From contig NZ_CP119785.1 of NCBI RefSeq assembly GCF_029338235.1, positions 1,550,001 to 1,614,000 of the forward strand: a stretch of DNA of 64,000 nucleotides, in the 5' to 3' direction. The stretch is from Haloarcula rara. Its GTDB lineage: Archaea > Halobacteriota > Halobacteria > Halobacteriales > Haloarculaceae. The number at the start of each line of letters is the position of its first letter. Positions within the stretch are counted from its first letter, which is position 1. The notes beneath the pieces were generated by a model that made no database searches, was not told the DNA's origin, and saw nothing but the letters and a program-made list of their open reading frames with translations. Shown here piece by piece: positions 1 to 8,522 of this stretch. Both the position numbers and the translations under genes were made by a program.

Positions 1-2
1 TC

Positions 3-35
3 GGTGCCGTGCTGTACGCCCTGCTCGTCGACTGA
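3..35 (+). CDS. 3' end of a gene running in from the left edge (partial)
   Basis: The frame starting at base 3 reads GAVLYALLVD followed by TGA. The hydrophobic run before the stop looks like the end of a membrane protein transcribed towards the right. Only ten codons are visible, so no function can be given. Nothing else is recognisable between this stop and the end of the next gene at 152. Confidence 0.4.
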   Translation, partial: GAVLYALLVD

Positions 36-151
36 CGTGTCTCCCGAGTCGGTCGTCCCGGTTGCGCCGTCTGCCGAGAGACGTTCCCCATCGGCTGCGG
101 GAGGGGAACTGGCGTATCTGCACCCGACCAGCGGTCGTCCCGTGCGCCCCG

Positions 152-955
152 TCAGCTCGTCTGGACCGACCGCTTTAGCACCGTGTCGTAAATCTCGACG
201 GCGTCAGAGACGCCGTCGAGGCTCACCACCGGGTTGACGTCGAGCACGTAGACGCTCTTGTGGACCACCACGTCGAGTTCGAACAGCGTCAGCTCGAAGA
301 GCCCGGCCACGGCAGCGAGGAGTCGCTCGAACTTGGCCGTCGTCGCCGTCTCCCGGGCCAGCGACCGCATCGACCGGTCCACACCGCTTCTGGGGGGATG
401 TCGCGTCGAGCGGCTGTGCTCGCCGACCTGGAAGAGCTTGAAGCTCATTTTCGGGGCGATATACCGCTGGACGAACCGTTCGCCGGGGAAGTCGATGTCG
501 CCCGCGACGATAACGGACAACTCGTGGCTCCCCGGGGCGAACTCGTCTCGCGTCTTTACCACCACAGGCGGGTCCAGAGATATCTCCTCGGCCGTGCCAA
601 AGTCGTAGCGCGGGACGTGGATTCCGGCTGTCTCGATCCGCCGGCACTTCGCGAGCCGGTCCACCGTCGTCGCCGCTCCATGGTGGCTGTTTACCGTCGG
701 GATTCCGCCCGCTTCGGCGCGCTGTAAGTCCCGCAGCGAGTGGGGTGTCCAGCGAGCCATATGGTAGAGGTCGAGTCCCATCTCGGCCAGGTCGGGGTGG
801 TCCCGCTCTGGGTCGAGAAGCCACAGGTCAGCCCAGGTCCGGACCCGGTCGTAGACCTCCTGCTTGCGCTCGCTCGTGGCGTCCCTGTAGGCAGCAACGC
901 CGACGGTCGGCCTGGCGTCTGGCTGGGCCATGTGTTGCTGTAGGTTCTCAGACAC
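152..955 (-). CDS. ATP-grasp (RimK-like) domain protein
   Basis: A 267-residue protein with the layout of a small ATP-grasp ligase. After an N-terminal pre-ATP-grasp region comes a lysine strand (PPVVVKTRDEF), then an acidic or glutamine hinge strand (RFVQRYIAP). The C-terminal metal-binding part (FELDVVV...VLDVNPVVS) supplies the Asp and Asn expected to hold Mg-ATP. Such enzymes join a carboxylate to an amine or thiol through an acyl-phosphate; the substrate cannot be read from the sequence. It is soluble, with no signal peptide. It is transcribed in the same direction as the glycerophosphate cassette but separated from it by a direct-repeat copy, so it may not belong to that unit. An ITPK-like kinase is an alternative. 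Confidence 0.75.
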   Translation of the reverse strand: MSENLQQHMAQPDARPTVGVAAYRDATSERKQEVYDRVRTWADLWLLDPERDHPDLAEMGLDLYHMARWTPHSLRDLQRAEAGGIPTVNSHHGAATTVDRLAKCRRIETAGIHVPRYDFGTAEEISLDPPVVVKTRDEFAPGSHELSVIVAGDIDFPGERFVQRYIAPKMSFKLFQVGEHSRSTRHPPRSGVDRSMRSLARETATTAKFERLLAAVAGLFELTLFELDVVVHKSVYVLDVNPVVSLDGVSDAVEIYDTVLKRSVQTS

Positions 956-991
956 TATAGCACGTGGCCCGGATTCGTCGGTGGCGAGAGC

Positions 992-1030
992 TCATATGCG
1001 ATGGCGGCTCACACCACAGGGGTCAGATTC
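992..1030 (+). repeat. Direct repeat, left copy, flanking the glycerophosphate cassette
   Basis: A roughly 39-bp sequence beginning TCATATGCGATGGCGG and containing CTCACACCACAGGGG recurs at 3755-3794 in the same orientation, with one inserted or changed base near its right end. It sits between the ATP-grasp gene and the 3' end of the GDPD gene. The two copies bracket exactly the three-gene cassette 1097-3535. I do not recognise the sequence. The G-run at its end loosely recalls replication-origin boxes, but that is only a resemblance. Confidence 0.8.
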
Positions 1031-1096
1031 ACGCTTACACCGGACGAGCGCGGGGTGCAAGCCCGAGTAAAGCAACGCACCCTCTCAGCGCAGTTG

Positions 1097-1786
1097 TTAG
1101 TCGTCGCTGGCCGAACGCGTCTGTGGCGCGATATCCCATCGATCTGCAGTCACGCCGTCGACGCCGACGTCCCGCAGCGCGCGGACGTCGTCGACCGTCC
1201 GTGCTGCCTTCCAGGCGATGACGTCCAGTCCGTGCTTGCGGGCGGCGGAAACGACGTCGGTTTCGAGGCAGAGTTCGTAGTGCGGGAACACGTGCGTACA
1301 GTCCAGATCGACAGCACGTGACAGGTTCGTACGGGGACCTTGCTCGAACAGGAGTCCGTTCGGCACGTCGAGGTGGCTCGTTTCGATTTCCTCGATAGCC
1401 TCCGGGAGAAACGACGACACGCGAACGTCGGAACCGGCCGCCGTTGCCAACTGCAGCGTCTCTACCGCGATATCGGGTTCTTTCAGCTCGAGCTGAACGG
1501 TCACGCCATCCGGAACGGTCCGAAGGGCCGCTTCCAGGCTCGGAATCGGTTCGCCAGAATCGCACACGGACAACTCGCGGAGTTCTGACAACGGCGTCTC
1601 CGAGAGACGTCCCTCGGCGTCGGTGACGCGGTCGAGCGTCGCGTCGTGGAACACGACGAGCTCTCCCGAGCCGCACCGACGAACGTCGATTTCGACCGCG
1701 GAGAGCCGGCGGGCGGCTTCACGGATGGCGAGAAGGGTGTTCTCCGGAACGTGCTCTGCACAGCCACGATGGCCGATTATTTCCAT
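1097..1786 (-). CDS. Glycerophosphodiester phosphodiesterase
   Basis: A 229-residue GDPD-family protein. The catalytic signature is complete at the N-terminus: HRG near residue 6, PENT near 15, VEIDVR near 32 and FHDATLDR near 47, which give the metal-binding and acid/base residues. A later LELKEPD and the C-terminal DGVTADRW close the TIM barrel. The family splits glycerophosphodiesters into glycerol-3-phosphate and an alcohol. No signal peptide is visible, so it probably acts in the cytoplasm. It is the last gene of a minus-strand run with a nucleotidyltransferase and a CDP-glycerol glycerophosphotransferase. This suggests recycling or editing of a glycerophosphate product rather than general phospholipid turnover. 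Confidence 0.88.
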   Translation of the reverse strand: MEIIGHRGCAEHVPENTLLAIREAARRLSAVEIDVRRCGSGELVVFHDATLDRVTDAEGRLSETPLSELRELSVCDSGEPIPSLEAALRTVPDGVTVQLELKEPDIAVETLQLATAAGSDVRVSSFLPEAIEEIETSHLDVPNGLLFEQGPRTNLSRAVDLDCTHVFPHYELCLETDVVSAARKHGLDVIAWKAARTVDDVRALRDVGVDGVTADRWDIAPQTRSASDD

Positions 1787-1880
1787 CTAGTCGGTTCCGA
1801 ACTGCCAGCACGCATCAACATTGTGTTTCCCCGCCGCCCCCTCTCTATGATTGACAGTACTCTCTCGTCGCAATCGTCAC

Positions 1881-2561
1881 TCACGCACGAGAGCTGCGTT
1901 CGGATGCGAGCCACGCCCGAGCGTGTTCGAGGTCGGACGGGCGATTCACTTCGATGTGTCGCTCTGCGGGTATCTGGAGGGGTCTGGTCGGTGTCTGCGG
2001 GTAGACGCAGGGATACCACTCGTCCAATCGCTCTCGGAGCACCTGGATCGCCACCGTCCTGTGCGTGCGGCTCACGATCCCGAGTCCAGCGTGTTGGTGG
2101 CCTTCGATGAGCCCGTACGCCGTCACGAATCCGGACCCGCCACAGCGAATTGCCGTCTCCGTGTCCTGCATCCCCGGCAGACAGCCGACGAGGTTGTACC
2201 GTCCGTCGAGTGCCCTGAATTGCTCGGTCAACCGGCCGATTTCGCGCTCGTCGACCAGCACGTCGCCGTTGAGTACCAGGAGATCGTCGTCGATTCGTTC
2301 GAGGACGAGCAGCAACGACGCGGCGTTCTCGTAGCGCTCCCACGCTGGGAACACGACCGGATCGTCGGGATCGTACCTGTCGAGAACGACGTCGTGGCGA
2401 TACCCGAGGACGACGCTCGTTCCATCTGCGTACCGCTCGAGCAGCGCTCGCTGGCGGTCGTAAAGCGTGCGACCGTCCAGCTCGATGAAAGCTTTCGGGA
2501 CGTCGTCGGTGTGGTGACCCATTCGCCGTCCCCGACCGGCAGCGAGGATCACGCCCTGCAT
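1881..2561 (-). CDS. LicC/GlmU-like nucleotidyltransferase
   Basis: A 226-residue nucleotidyltransferase starting MQGVILAAGRGRRMG, the nucleotide-binding loop of this fold. It is followed by VPKAFIELDGRTL, the active-site lysine region, and an LLVLNGDVLVD metal-binding Asp strand. The size and single-domain form match LicC-type cytidylyltransferases, which activate a small phosphate alcohol with CTP. The start at 2561 is chosen because the longer open frame upstream is Arg/Ser/Gly-rich and overlaps the next gene heavily; the chosen start overlaps that gene by 13 bp. With the downstream GDPD and upstream glycerophosphotransferase it could supply CDP-glycerol. That substrate is inferred from context; a sugar-1-phosphate is also possible. 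Confidence 0.82.
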   Translation of the reverse strand: MQGVILAAGRGRRMGHHTDDVPKAFIELDGRTLYDRQRALLERYADGTSVVLGYRHDVVLDRYDPDDPVVFPAWERYENAASLLLVLERIDDDLLVLNGDVLVDEREIGRLTEQFRALDGRYNLVGCLPGMQDTETAIRCGGSGFVTAYGLIEGHQHAGLGIVSRTHRTVAIQVLRERLDEWYPCVYPQTPTRPLQIPAERHIEVNRPSDLEHARAWLASERSSRA

Positions 2562-3535
2562 TCGAGCACCTCCCGGGCCGTGCGTTCGCCGGCCCGACCG
2601 TCCATCGGAATCCCGAGACACTCGAGCCACGATGCTCGCCGGCGTTTCGTGGATTCCGGCTCGCCGTTCCGGTACAGTTCGTCGACGAGTTCGCGGGTGA
2701 GCGTCTCCGTCGTCACTCCGATTGGGGGCACCGTCTTGCCCGCTGCATCGACGTCCGTCAGTTGAATCAGCGGTCGACCAGTGTGCAGCCACTCGGCGAT
2801 CGTGCCCGAGAAATCCGAGACGAGGATGTCCGACCGTCGCATGCTCTCGGTCGGCGTCGTGGCGGTATCGAAGACCACGTTCGGTATCTCGGCGATTCGC
2901 GTTCGACAGGCACGAGTAACGGCCAGCCCCGGTCCTTCCCGTCTATCGGTCGGATGCGGTCGAAACAGGAGTTCGTACTCCGTCCCAGCAAAGCACTCGA
3001 TAACCGACCGGGCAGTGTTCGCGTACGCTCCCCGGCCGACGAGATAGTTGGTCGGCGCGTACAACACACGGCGCTCACGGGGTGACGGCGCGTCGACGAG
3101 TTCGTCAGCTTCCGGGATGCCGACGGTGACGACCCGCACGTCGTCGGGCGCGACGGCTCGGTAGGCTCTCGTGCATCGCTCGCCTGGTGCCAGTGCGGCC
3201 GAGACGTGCTCGAGAATCGTTTCCGTCGTCACAGTGACCTCACCGCGACCGATAGACGCCCCGTGTCGGAGATGGACGAGTGGATACTCCTCGTAGAACG
3301 AGAACCGGTCGATACCGAAGCGATGGTTGTACACGACGACGCCAGGGTCAACCTTCCGGACGTTCGCGTCGACTGCGTCCGGATCTCGAACACTGATTTC
3401 GGCGATGGAGTCACTACAGTCCCGGGCATCCTCGCGGACCGGCACGTAGGCCGATTCGACGTCCACGTGTCGGTCGACCGCTTCGAACGTTTTCCGCATG
3501 AACGGCCGTTCGATAGCGTACAGGACGTCTACCAT
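2549..3535 (-). CDS. CDP-glycerol glycerophosphotransferase (TagB/TagF-like)
   Basis: A 328-residue protein of the CDP-glycerol:poly(glycerophosphate) glycerophosphotransferase family. The GT-B-like C-terminal half shows YELLFRPHPTDR (near 190), the HP motif expected to hold the donor phosphate, and SDILVSDFSGTIAEWL (near 238), the characteristic Asp/Ser loop. The N-terminal half carries VVYNHRFG and VHLRHGASIGRG. In Gram-positive bacteria the family builds teichoic acid; archaeal members are rarely studied. It is the first gene of the cassette, its stop overlaps the nucleotidyltransferase start, and a GDPD follows. The likely acceptor is a glycan or lipid at the membrane, though no transmembrane segment is present. 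Confidence 0.85.
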   Translation of the reverse strand: MVDVLYAIERPFMRKTFEAVDRHVDVESAYVPVREDARDCSDSIAEISVRDPDAVDANVRKVDPGVVVYNHRFGIDRFSFYEEYPLVHLRHGASIGRGEVTVTTETILEHVSAALAPGERCTRAYRAVAPDDVRVVTVGIPEADELVDAPSPRERRVLYAPTNYLVGRGAYANTARSVIECFAGTEYELLFRPHPTDRREGPGLAVTRACRTRIAEIPNVVFDTATTPTESMRRSDILVSDFSGTIAEWLHTGRPLIQLTDVDAAGKTVPPIGVTTETLTRELVDELYRNGEPESTKRRRASWLECLGIPMDGRAGERTAREVLECRA

Positions 3536-3754
3536 TCTCGTGACTGTCGTAGCGACCGCCGTTGGGTCCTGAATCGAATCCCGACCGAAAGCGTGGCTGA
3601 GCGGCGAAATATAGCGTGCCCTCTACGCATAGACCAGCTATCGCAGTCACAGTAGTAAGACTGTCATGCCGACGACAGCAAGCCACTCTTTTACCACCGT
3701 GCTACCTGATTGCATATACCGAGGTACTCGATACGGAGACCGGTGGGTCAGCGT

Positions 3755-3794
3755 TCATATGCGATGGCGGCTCACACCACAGGGGGTCCGATTC
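3755..3794 (+). repeat. Direct repeat, right copy, flanking the glycerophosphate cassette
   Basis: Second copy of the repeat at 992-1030, same orientation, with the shared core TCATATGCGATGGCGG then CTCACACCACAGGGG. It lies between the start of the glycerophosphotransferase gene and tRNA-His. Weak similarity continues to the left in both places (a CGGTGG about 15-20 bases upstream). The rest of 3536-3844 has no gene I can support; it should contain the promoter of the cassette. Confidence 0.8.
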
Positions 3795-3844
3795 GTAACG
3801 TATTTCTGTGCCAGCGGGATACCTACGAATGCTTCAGCCAGCGT

Positions 3845-3916
3845 GTCCGGGCTGGGGTAGTGGCATCCTTTAGCCTTGTGGTGGCTAAGAGGCGGGTTCG
3901 ATTCCCGCGCCCGGAC
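3845..3916 (+). tRNA. tRNA-His (GTG)
   Basis: A full cloverleaf can be drawn. The acceptor arm is TCCGGGC with GCCCGGA, the anticodon stem TAGCC/GGCTA with loop TTGTGGT (anticodon GTG), and the T arm GCGGG-TTCGATT-CCCGC. An extra G at 3845 precedes position 1 and faces discriminator C at 3916, the identity mark of tRNA-His, which decides the reading over a Thr (TGT) alternative. No CCA is encoded and no intron is seen. A T-run follows directly and may terminate transcription. The lower-GC island begins right after this gene. Confidence 0.93.
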
Positions 3917-4157
3917 TTTTCTTTCAACAGACTTTCCACGGAATTTCTACTTGAGTGGACAATCCACTACTTTCCTCTCACTCCCGATGAGCGAAGTGTC
4001 TCCCTGATATCTCGTAGCCTTCCGCTTGTCGGTGTTAGGCTCGACACAGCGAAATCACGCTGTCGGGAAGGCAGAATCTCGGCGCTCGTGGTCGTCTGAA
4101 TCAACGAACCAGCGTTTTAGAGAGAACCTCGATAGTTCAATATCTCTTCTAGCCGGT

Positions 4158-4939
4158 CTATGGTTCCTTGATCAACGACCTGAGATACTCTGGTTCTATC
4201 TTGCCAAACTCGGCTTTTCGATGACAGCTGATACAGAGCGAGATGACGTTCTCTAGGTAGTGCGCATCTTCGCGATTGTGGTCGTCCGAGGCGACAAACC
4301 ACTTTACAGGTGTGATGTGGTGGACGTCTGGATTCCTGCCCATCTCTTCGTCTGTCCGTCCACAGACGACGCACTGATGCCCATCTCGCTCAAGTGCCTG
4401 CTGTCGAATCGCTCTCCAACCTTTGCCGTAGTCCTCGTTTCCACCACCCTCCCAGTTCGGATGGCCTTCTCCACTGAATTCGTCCGAGAGCCACGTACTG
4501 TGACAGGCTTTGCTACAGAGAACAGTCTCACCAATCTGGCTTGGATACCGTTCGACTCGTGCTCCACACACTGCACACTGACAGACTCTCTTTCCGCCGT
4601 TCCATCGGGGATTCGCGGTTTCTGTTAACCGCGTAACCGTCTCTTTGTCTTCGTCCGCGTAACATGGTGAGCAGTACTTTCCAGTGCGTCTGGATGGGTA
4701 GTACTCGAAGGTCTCACCACAACTCGCACATTGTGTTTGTGCTTTGGCTCCCTGTGACCTGCCTTCACGCAGACACTCGTCTGAGCAATATTTTTCCTGC
4801 CCGCTCTGGTCGAACTGCTCGCCGCAGTTTTCACATTTCACCGTCACAAGCGACACTCCGGGGTTGCGCCCATGGTGGGGTTGCTCCCCTTTTCCGATTT
4901 GAACCCACGCCCACATTCCGGACAGACATAGTCTCCCAT
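4158..4939 (-). pseudogene. HNH endonuclease with zinc fingers, apparent frameshift near the 5' end
   Basis: The main frame has three treble-clef or zinc-ribbon units (CENCGEQF...YCSDEC; CASCGETF...YCSPC; CAVCGARV...LCSKAC) and then an HNH nuclease domain. That domain shows CVVCGR, DVHHITPV and ENVISLCISCH, the metal-binding His/Asn/His. The reading frame lacks a convincing start, but the neighbouring frame begins at 4939 with MGDYVCPECGRGFKSEKG, an N-terminal C2H2-type finger. The two frames join if one G is added to the GGGG run near 4892. So the gene was one protein of about 260 residues with four zinc-binding units. The indel may be real or a sequencing error. It is the gene nearest tRNA-His; such HNH proteins often move with defence islands and inteins or introns. 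Confidence 0.75.
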
Positions 4940-5135
4940 CACAACCCCTCCGTTTCGGGTGTGGACCGTCCGCACACTCGCTTTCTAGACAGTACAACCG
5001 CTATTCGTTGCAATCGTATTCGTGCCATAATCGATGACGGGCACTATGTGCGCCCGCACCCGTCGCGGGCGCACTGATAAAATTGGGCGCTACTGCATAG
5101 GGGCAGAAATAGTGGGTGATGTTAAGTAAGATGCG

Positions 5136-7172
5136 TCATAGCTGATTGATCAGGTCTTTCAGCGCGATCGTTCTGAGAGGAACTTGGCCCGCCGATGAAA
5201 GGGTTCCAATATGAGTTACTCCAGCATATCGACGATCTTCAGAGGAAGTCGGACGCCGGAATGTAACTGTCTTGCCGGCCAATTCACGTTGAGCAGCAAA
5301 ATTTTCCGTGGCTGTGCTGTCCCCATCGCTGTTGCCGTCGTTTTCATCTTCTTCGGCATTGTCTATACTGTCTTCAAGCTCCCAGCAAACTAATAGGTCC
5401 ATCTCTTGCCATTCTTTGGTGTTGTTAACGATATGTTCAATTATGTCCACGCCTCTTCGCTTGAATTCTAAAGTGATAGCTGATTGCTGTCCCGTGATCG
5501 AACTAGATCCAGGAAATACTTCATGGAGCCGACTCGGTACAGATTCTGGGTCATATCGTACGAATCCGTCAAATGCTCCGATCCCGGTGAAATAGCTAGG
5601 TTTATAACAATTTAGGAGCCCCATCCCTGCTAATTGATTAAACACACCAATCACATCCTGTTCCTCGTGTGGTTCTTTAAGGTGTGGAATTGGTCCTACT
5701 CCCTCAATTGGATCCACTGATATGTCGTCCATCTCTAACTCCCGCTCCAGAGGCGTTTTTTGAAGCTCAGAATCTCTAGCAGATTGCGGGGGCGCGGCAC
5801 GAAGGTAATCTTCAGCCCTACTAACCACATCGCTATGTAGGAACTGCTTCGTGCCATGGATCACGTCCTTCGTTTCGTTTGGGAAATCATTGCGTCCAGA
5901 ATCTGGAGCTACATCAGTAGTAAAATGATAAAGGAACCAAAGTCGCTGGTTTCTACCGCCACTATATGACAAATTAGTATTCTCATGCCATAGTGAAATC
6001 ATTCCGTCAGATGCAATCCTTATTCCAGGCTTGTGGAAACTCCAATTACCACGGATATTCCAACGCTTTTTCAGCTTATCTCTGTATTCGTTCGAATAAG
6101 TATAGAGAACATAGACCTCCAGTTCGTGCTCACGAATATATTCCTTGATATCTTCTGCCTCAGTTAAATATTCCCCAGTGTGACTATCAGTAATCCTCTC
6201 GGCTATCTCTTCGGAATCAAAGAAACTGTAGACCCCATGGTGGGCATTCCGTAATGTGGCGTCTACCTCCGCATCACTCTCAGTATCTACCTCAATAGTT
6301 TCAAGTGGTGCCTGTCCGTCCTCTAAGTCTTCGTTCAGTTTCTCATGTGGGTAGCGATAGCGGTCCTGTATATCAAGTTCTTCAGTCTCAGCATTAGCGG
6401 TATATTTCAACGTAATATCTACTGGTGGATGATTTTCATCAGCAGGCGGGACAACTCCAGCTGCAGTCTGTGTCTCGAGGATTGTCTTCATCATCTTTGC
6501 CGTGTTGAAGACATGTGAGAGATTGCTGGGCCGCGTAGTATCGTCAGTTTGGATAGTTACCTTTGTCCCCCTCTCAAAATCCTCTTCGAGTTCTTCTGGA
6601 GCGGCTTTTGGACGGGTATCGGCCCCTACATCTTCACTTTCCACCCACTCACGACCTCCGGTAAGTTTCAGACGGTACGGCTCTTCACCAGGCACCTTTG
6701 ATACTACTTCAAAATGGTTGAACCCGTAAGCTAAAAACGTAAGTCCAACTCCCTTGTGACCCCTGACAGTTCCGTTATCATATAAATCGCGTTTATTAGT
6801 CGCTTCTGGAGCTATAAATTCCTGTAACTCACCTATTGGGAAACCTCGCCCGTTGTCTCTCACCGCGATGATTCCTTCATCAGTATCAATTTCAACAGTC
6901 ACCTTTGCGGGAATCACCGAATCTTCATTATCACTGGGAGAATCTGATTCAGCCTCCGCTTCCGATTCAATCTCTGGAAACAAATCTCTGTTATTAGCTC
7001 TCACGATCGCGTCCATCGCATTCTGCACTGGCTCAGCAAGAACATCTATTGAATCATTATAGTCTTCGATGATGTGCTCGAGCCGCCGCTTTGTTGACGC
7101 TTCTGCTCTTTCCCCTTCTTGATAACTTAACGGATCAAATTCCGAAAACTCATCCCCATCTTCTGATGACAT
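5136..7172 (-). CDS. GHKL (HSP90/MutL/MORC-type) ATPase with C-terminal nuclease-like region
   Basis: A 678-residue protein, clearly more AT-rich than its neighbours. The GHKL ATP site is complete: N-box EPVQNAMDA (47-55), DNGRGF (106-111) and the lid GHKGVGLTFLAYG (138-150). A long transducer-like middle follows. Near the end, FDGF (about 534) and ITLEFK (566-571), then MDLLVCWE (about 591), have the D...ExK spacing of a PD-(D/E)xK nuclease; this second assignment is an inference. GHKL ATPases of MutL/MORC type linked to C5-methyltransferases and nucleases are known from prokaryotic restriction-modification systems (Iyer, Abhiman and Aravind 2008). The C5-methyltransferase at 7353 lies just upstream in the same direction, so this protein is the likely restriction partner. 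Confidence 0.82.
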   Translation of the reverse strand: MSSEDGDEFSEFDPLSYQEGERAEASTKRRLEHIIEDYNDSIDVLAEPVQNAMDAIVRANNRDLFPEIESEAEAESDSPSDNEDSVIPAKVTVEIDTDEGIIAVRDNGRGFPIGELQEFIAPEATNKRDLYDNGTVRGHKGVGLTFLAYGFNHFEVVSKVPGEEPYRLKLTGGREWVESEDVGADTRPKAAPEELEEDFERGTKVTIQTDDTTRPSNLSHVFNTAKMMKTILETQTAAGVVPPADENHPPVDITLKYTANAETEELDIQDRYRYPHEKLNEDLEDGQAPLETIEVDTESDAEVDATLRNAHHGVYSFFDSEEIAERITDSHTGEYLTEAEDIKEYIREHELEVYVLYTYSNEYRDKLKKRWNIRGNWSFHKPGIRIASDGMISLWHENTNLSYSGGRNQRLWFLYHFTTDVAPDSGRNDFPNETKDVIHGTKQFLHSDVVSRAEDYLRAAPPQSARDSELQKTPLERELEMDDISVDPIEGVGPIPHLKEPHEEQDVIGVFNQLAGMGLLNCYKPSYFTGIGAFDGFVRYDPESVPSRLHEVFPGSSSITGQQSAITLEFKRRGVDIIEHIVNNTKEWQEMDLLVCWELEDSIDNAEEDENDGNSDGDSTATENFAAQRELAGKTVTFRRPTSSEDRRYAGVTHIGTLSSAGQVPLRTIALKDLINQL

Positions 7173-7352
7173 GAACGCTAAAACAGGACCCTGATACTTA
7201 ACCGTGAGTACTTAGCAACTGAACATCATATAATCAGCAGTGCATCTATCTTGATATAGCTGACCAGTGAACGATATATAATAAGTCAATGACTTCAAAT
7301 AGGAACATAAATTTCACAGCTTAACAGTGGTCGCTAGCTCAATAGTCAGAAA

Positions 7353-8444
7353 TCAAAAATCTCCGATGGTAGCTTGCCTGTCCGACCATTGTAAGAACTC
7401 GAATATGCGTTTTCCAACTATTTCTCCCAGTTTCGGAGGAACAGCATTGCCTATCAGACGCCCAATCTTGTGGATACCTACGTCGCTGATGTCGTCGGCG
7501 AATCGGTAATCTTCGGGAAACGTTTGGATCATCGCACCTTCACGAAGCGAAAGCGCTCGGTCTTGATCGGTGTCGTAATGGCCGAATCGCCCACTCCCTA
7601 GGTTGTAGAACTGTGTCGTAATCGTAGGGGCAGGCTCGTCAGGAACCATCCGACCATACACCGATTGATACGTCTGTCCACTCGCTTTCTTGTGACACTC
7701 CAGCCGTAGCCGCTCTGGCCACGTCTCCCAACTCTTTCCTGGCTCCGAGTGGTTCACACGCTCTACGTTCGTTTCTGACAAATCTCGAGTACTGTGTAGA
7801 GAATCGTGGGCTGATTTTTCTCCAGGACCTAATGGTTCGAGATCATCGATACAGCTTCGAACGCTCGGGTAATCCTCCGGAGAAGCGTGTATCGGAGAAC
7901 CGAGGTCAATCCTACCCTGCCGTGAACCGAGCACAACCCAGCGCCGGCGTGTCTGCGGGATATCGTACTCCGGGCAGTATACGCGCTTGTCGCTGTCCGG
8001 GTTGAGATTATAGCCGAATTCGTCCAACCCCTCTATGAATTCGTCGTACACCTCTGCATGACGTATTTCATAGACGTTCTCCATCACGACAAAGTCGGGT
8101 TCAACGTATCTAACAATCTCCAGAAACGCTCTCAACATCCCGTACTTCTTGTGGTCAGAACTGTCTGTACCGTGTGTCAGTGGCGAGAAGGGCTGACATG
8201 GGGCGCAACCCGCCAACAACGTTGCGTCCGCATCGTCGTCTAAATATTCGGAAACAGATTCGGGGTCTTCACGTGCGAGTTTCCCGATATCTCGGGCGAC
8301 GAATTCTGAGTCGTTATTCTGCTCGTAGGGGTACCGGCAATCGGAGTCAACGTCGAAACCCGCTTCGACAGAGACGCCAGCCTGCTCCAACCCCTTCGTC
8401 AGCCCACCAGCGCCACAGAAGAGGTCTACAGCAGAGACGTGCAT
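7353..8444 (-). CDS. DNA (cytosine-5) methyltransferase, copy 1
   Basis: A 363-residue C5-methyltransferase. The ordered motifs are VDLFCGAGGL at the N-terminus (motif I, AdoMet), CAPCQPFSPL (IV, catalytic Cys), VMENVYEI (VI, Glu), QTRRRWVV (VIII) and RLIGNAVPP (X). It methylates cytosine in a short DNA sequence; the target is set by the region between motifs VIII and IX and cannot be read here. It is closely related along its whole length to the enzyme at 10244-11356, including an identical ITTQFYN segment and most of the following residues. A T:G glycosylase sits directly upstream in the same direction and a GHKL ATPase downstream, which fits a 5mC restriction-modification unit. Confidence 0.95.
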   Translation of the reverse strand: MHVSAVDLFCGAGGLTKGLEQAGVSVEAGFDVDSDCRYPYEQNNDSEFVARDIGKLAREDPESVSEYLDDDADATLLAGCAPCQPFSPLTHGTDSSDHKKYGMLRAFLEIVRYVEPDFVVMENVYEIRHAEVYDEFIEGLDEFGYNLNPDSDKRVYCPEYDIPQTRRRWVVLGSRQGRIDLGSPIHASPEDYPSVRSCIDDLEPLGPGEKSAHDSLHSTRDLSETNVERVNHSEPGKSWETWPERLRLECHKKASGQTYQSVYGRMVPDEPAPTITTQFYNLGSGRFGHYDTDQDRALSLREGAMIQTFPEDYRFADDISDVGIHKIGRLIGNAVPPKLGEIVGKRIFEFLQWSDRQATIGDF

Positions 8445-8522
8445 ACAATCAATCGTACAAGCTTACCACTCCAAGGGTCTAAAGATTTTACTACTAATCG
8501 CCTGACGTTACCCTTCCAACCG

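Noticed and set aside
992..3794. Composite transposon or IS pair flanking the cassette
   Set aside because: The repeats are direct, about 39 bp, without inverted ends or transposase genes.
3845..3916. tRNA-Thr (TGT) reading of the tRNA at 3.85 kb
   Set aside because: It leaves a nine-base anticodon loop. The GTG reading gives regular stems and the G-1:C73 pair of tRNA-His.
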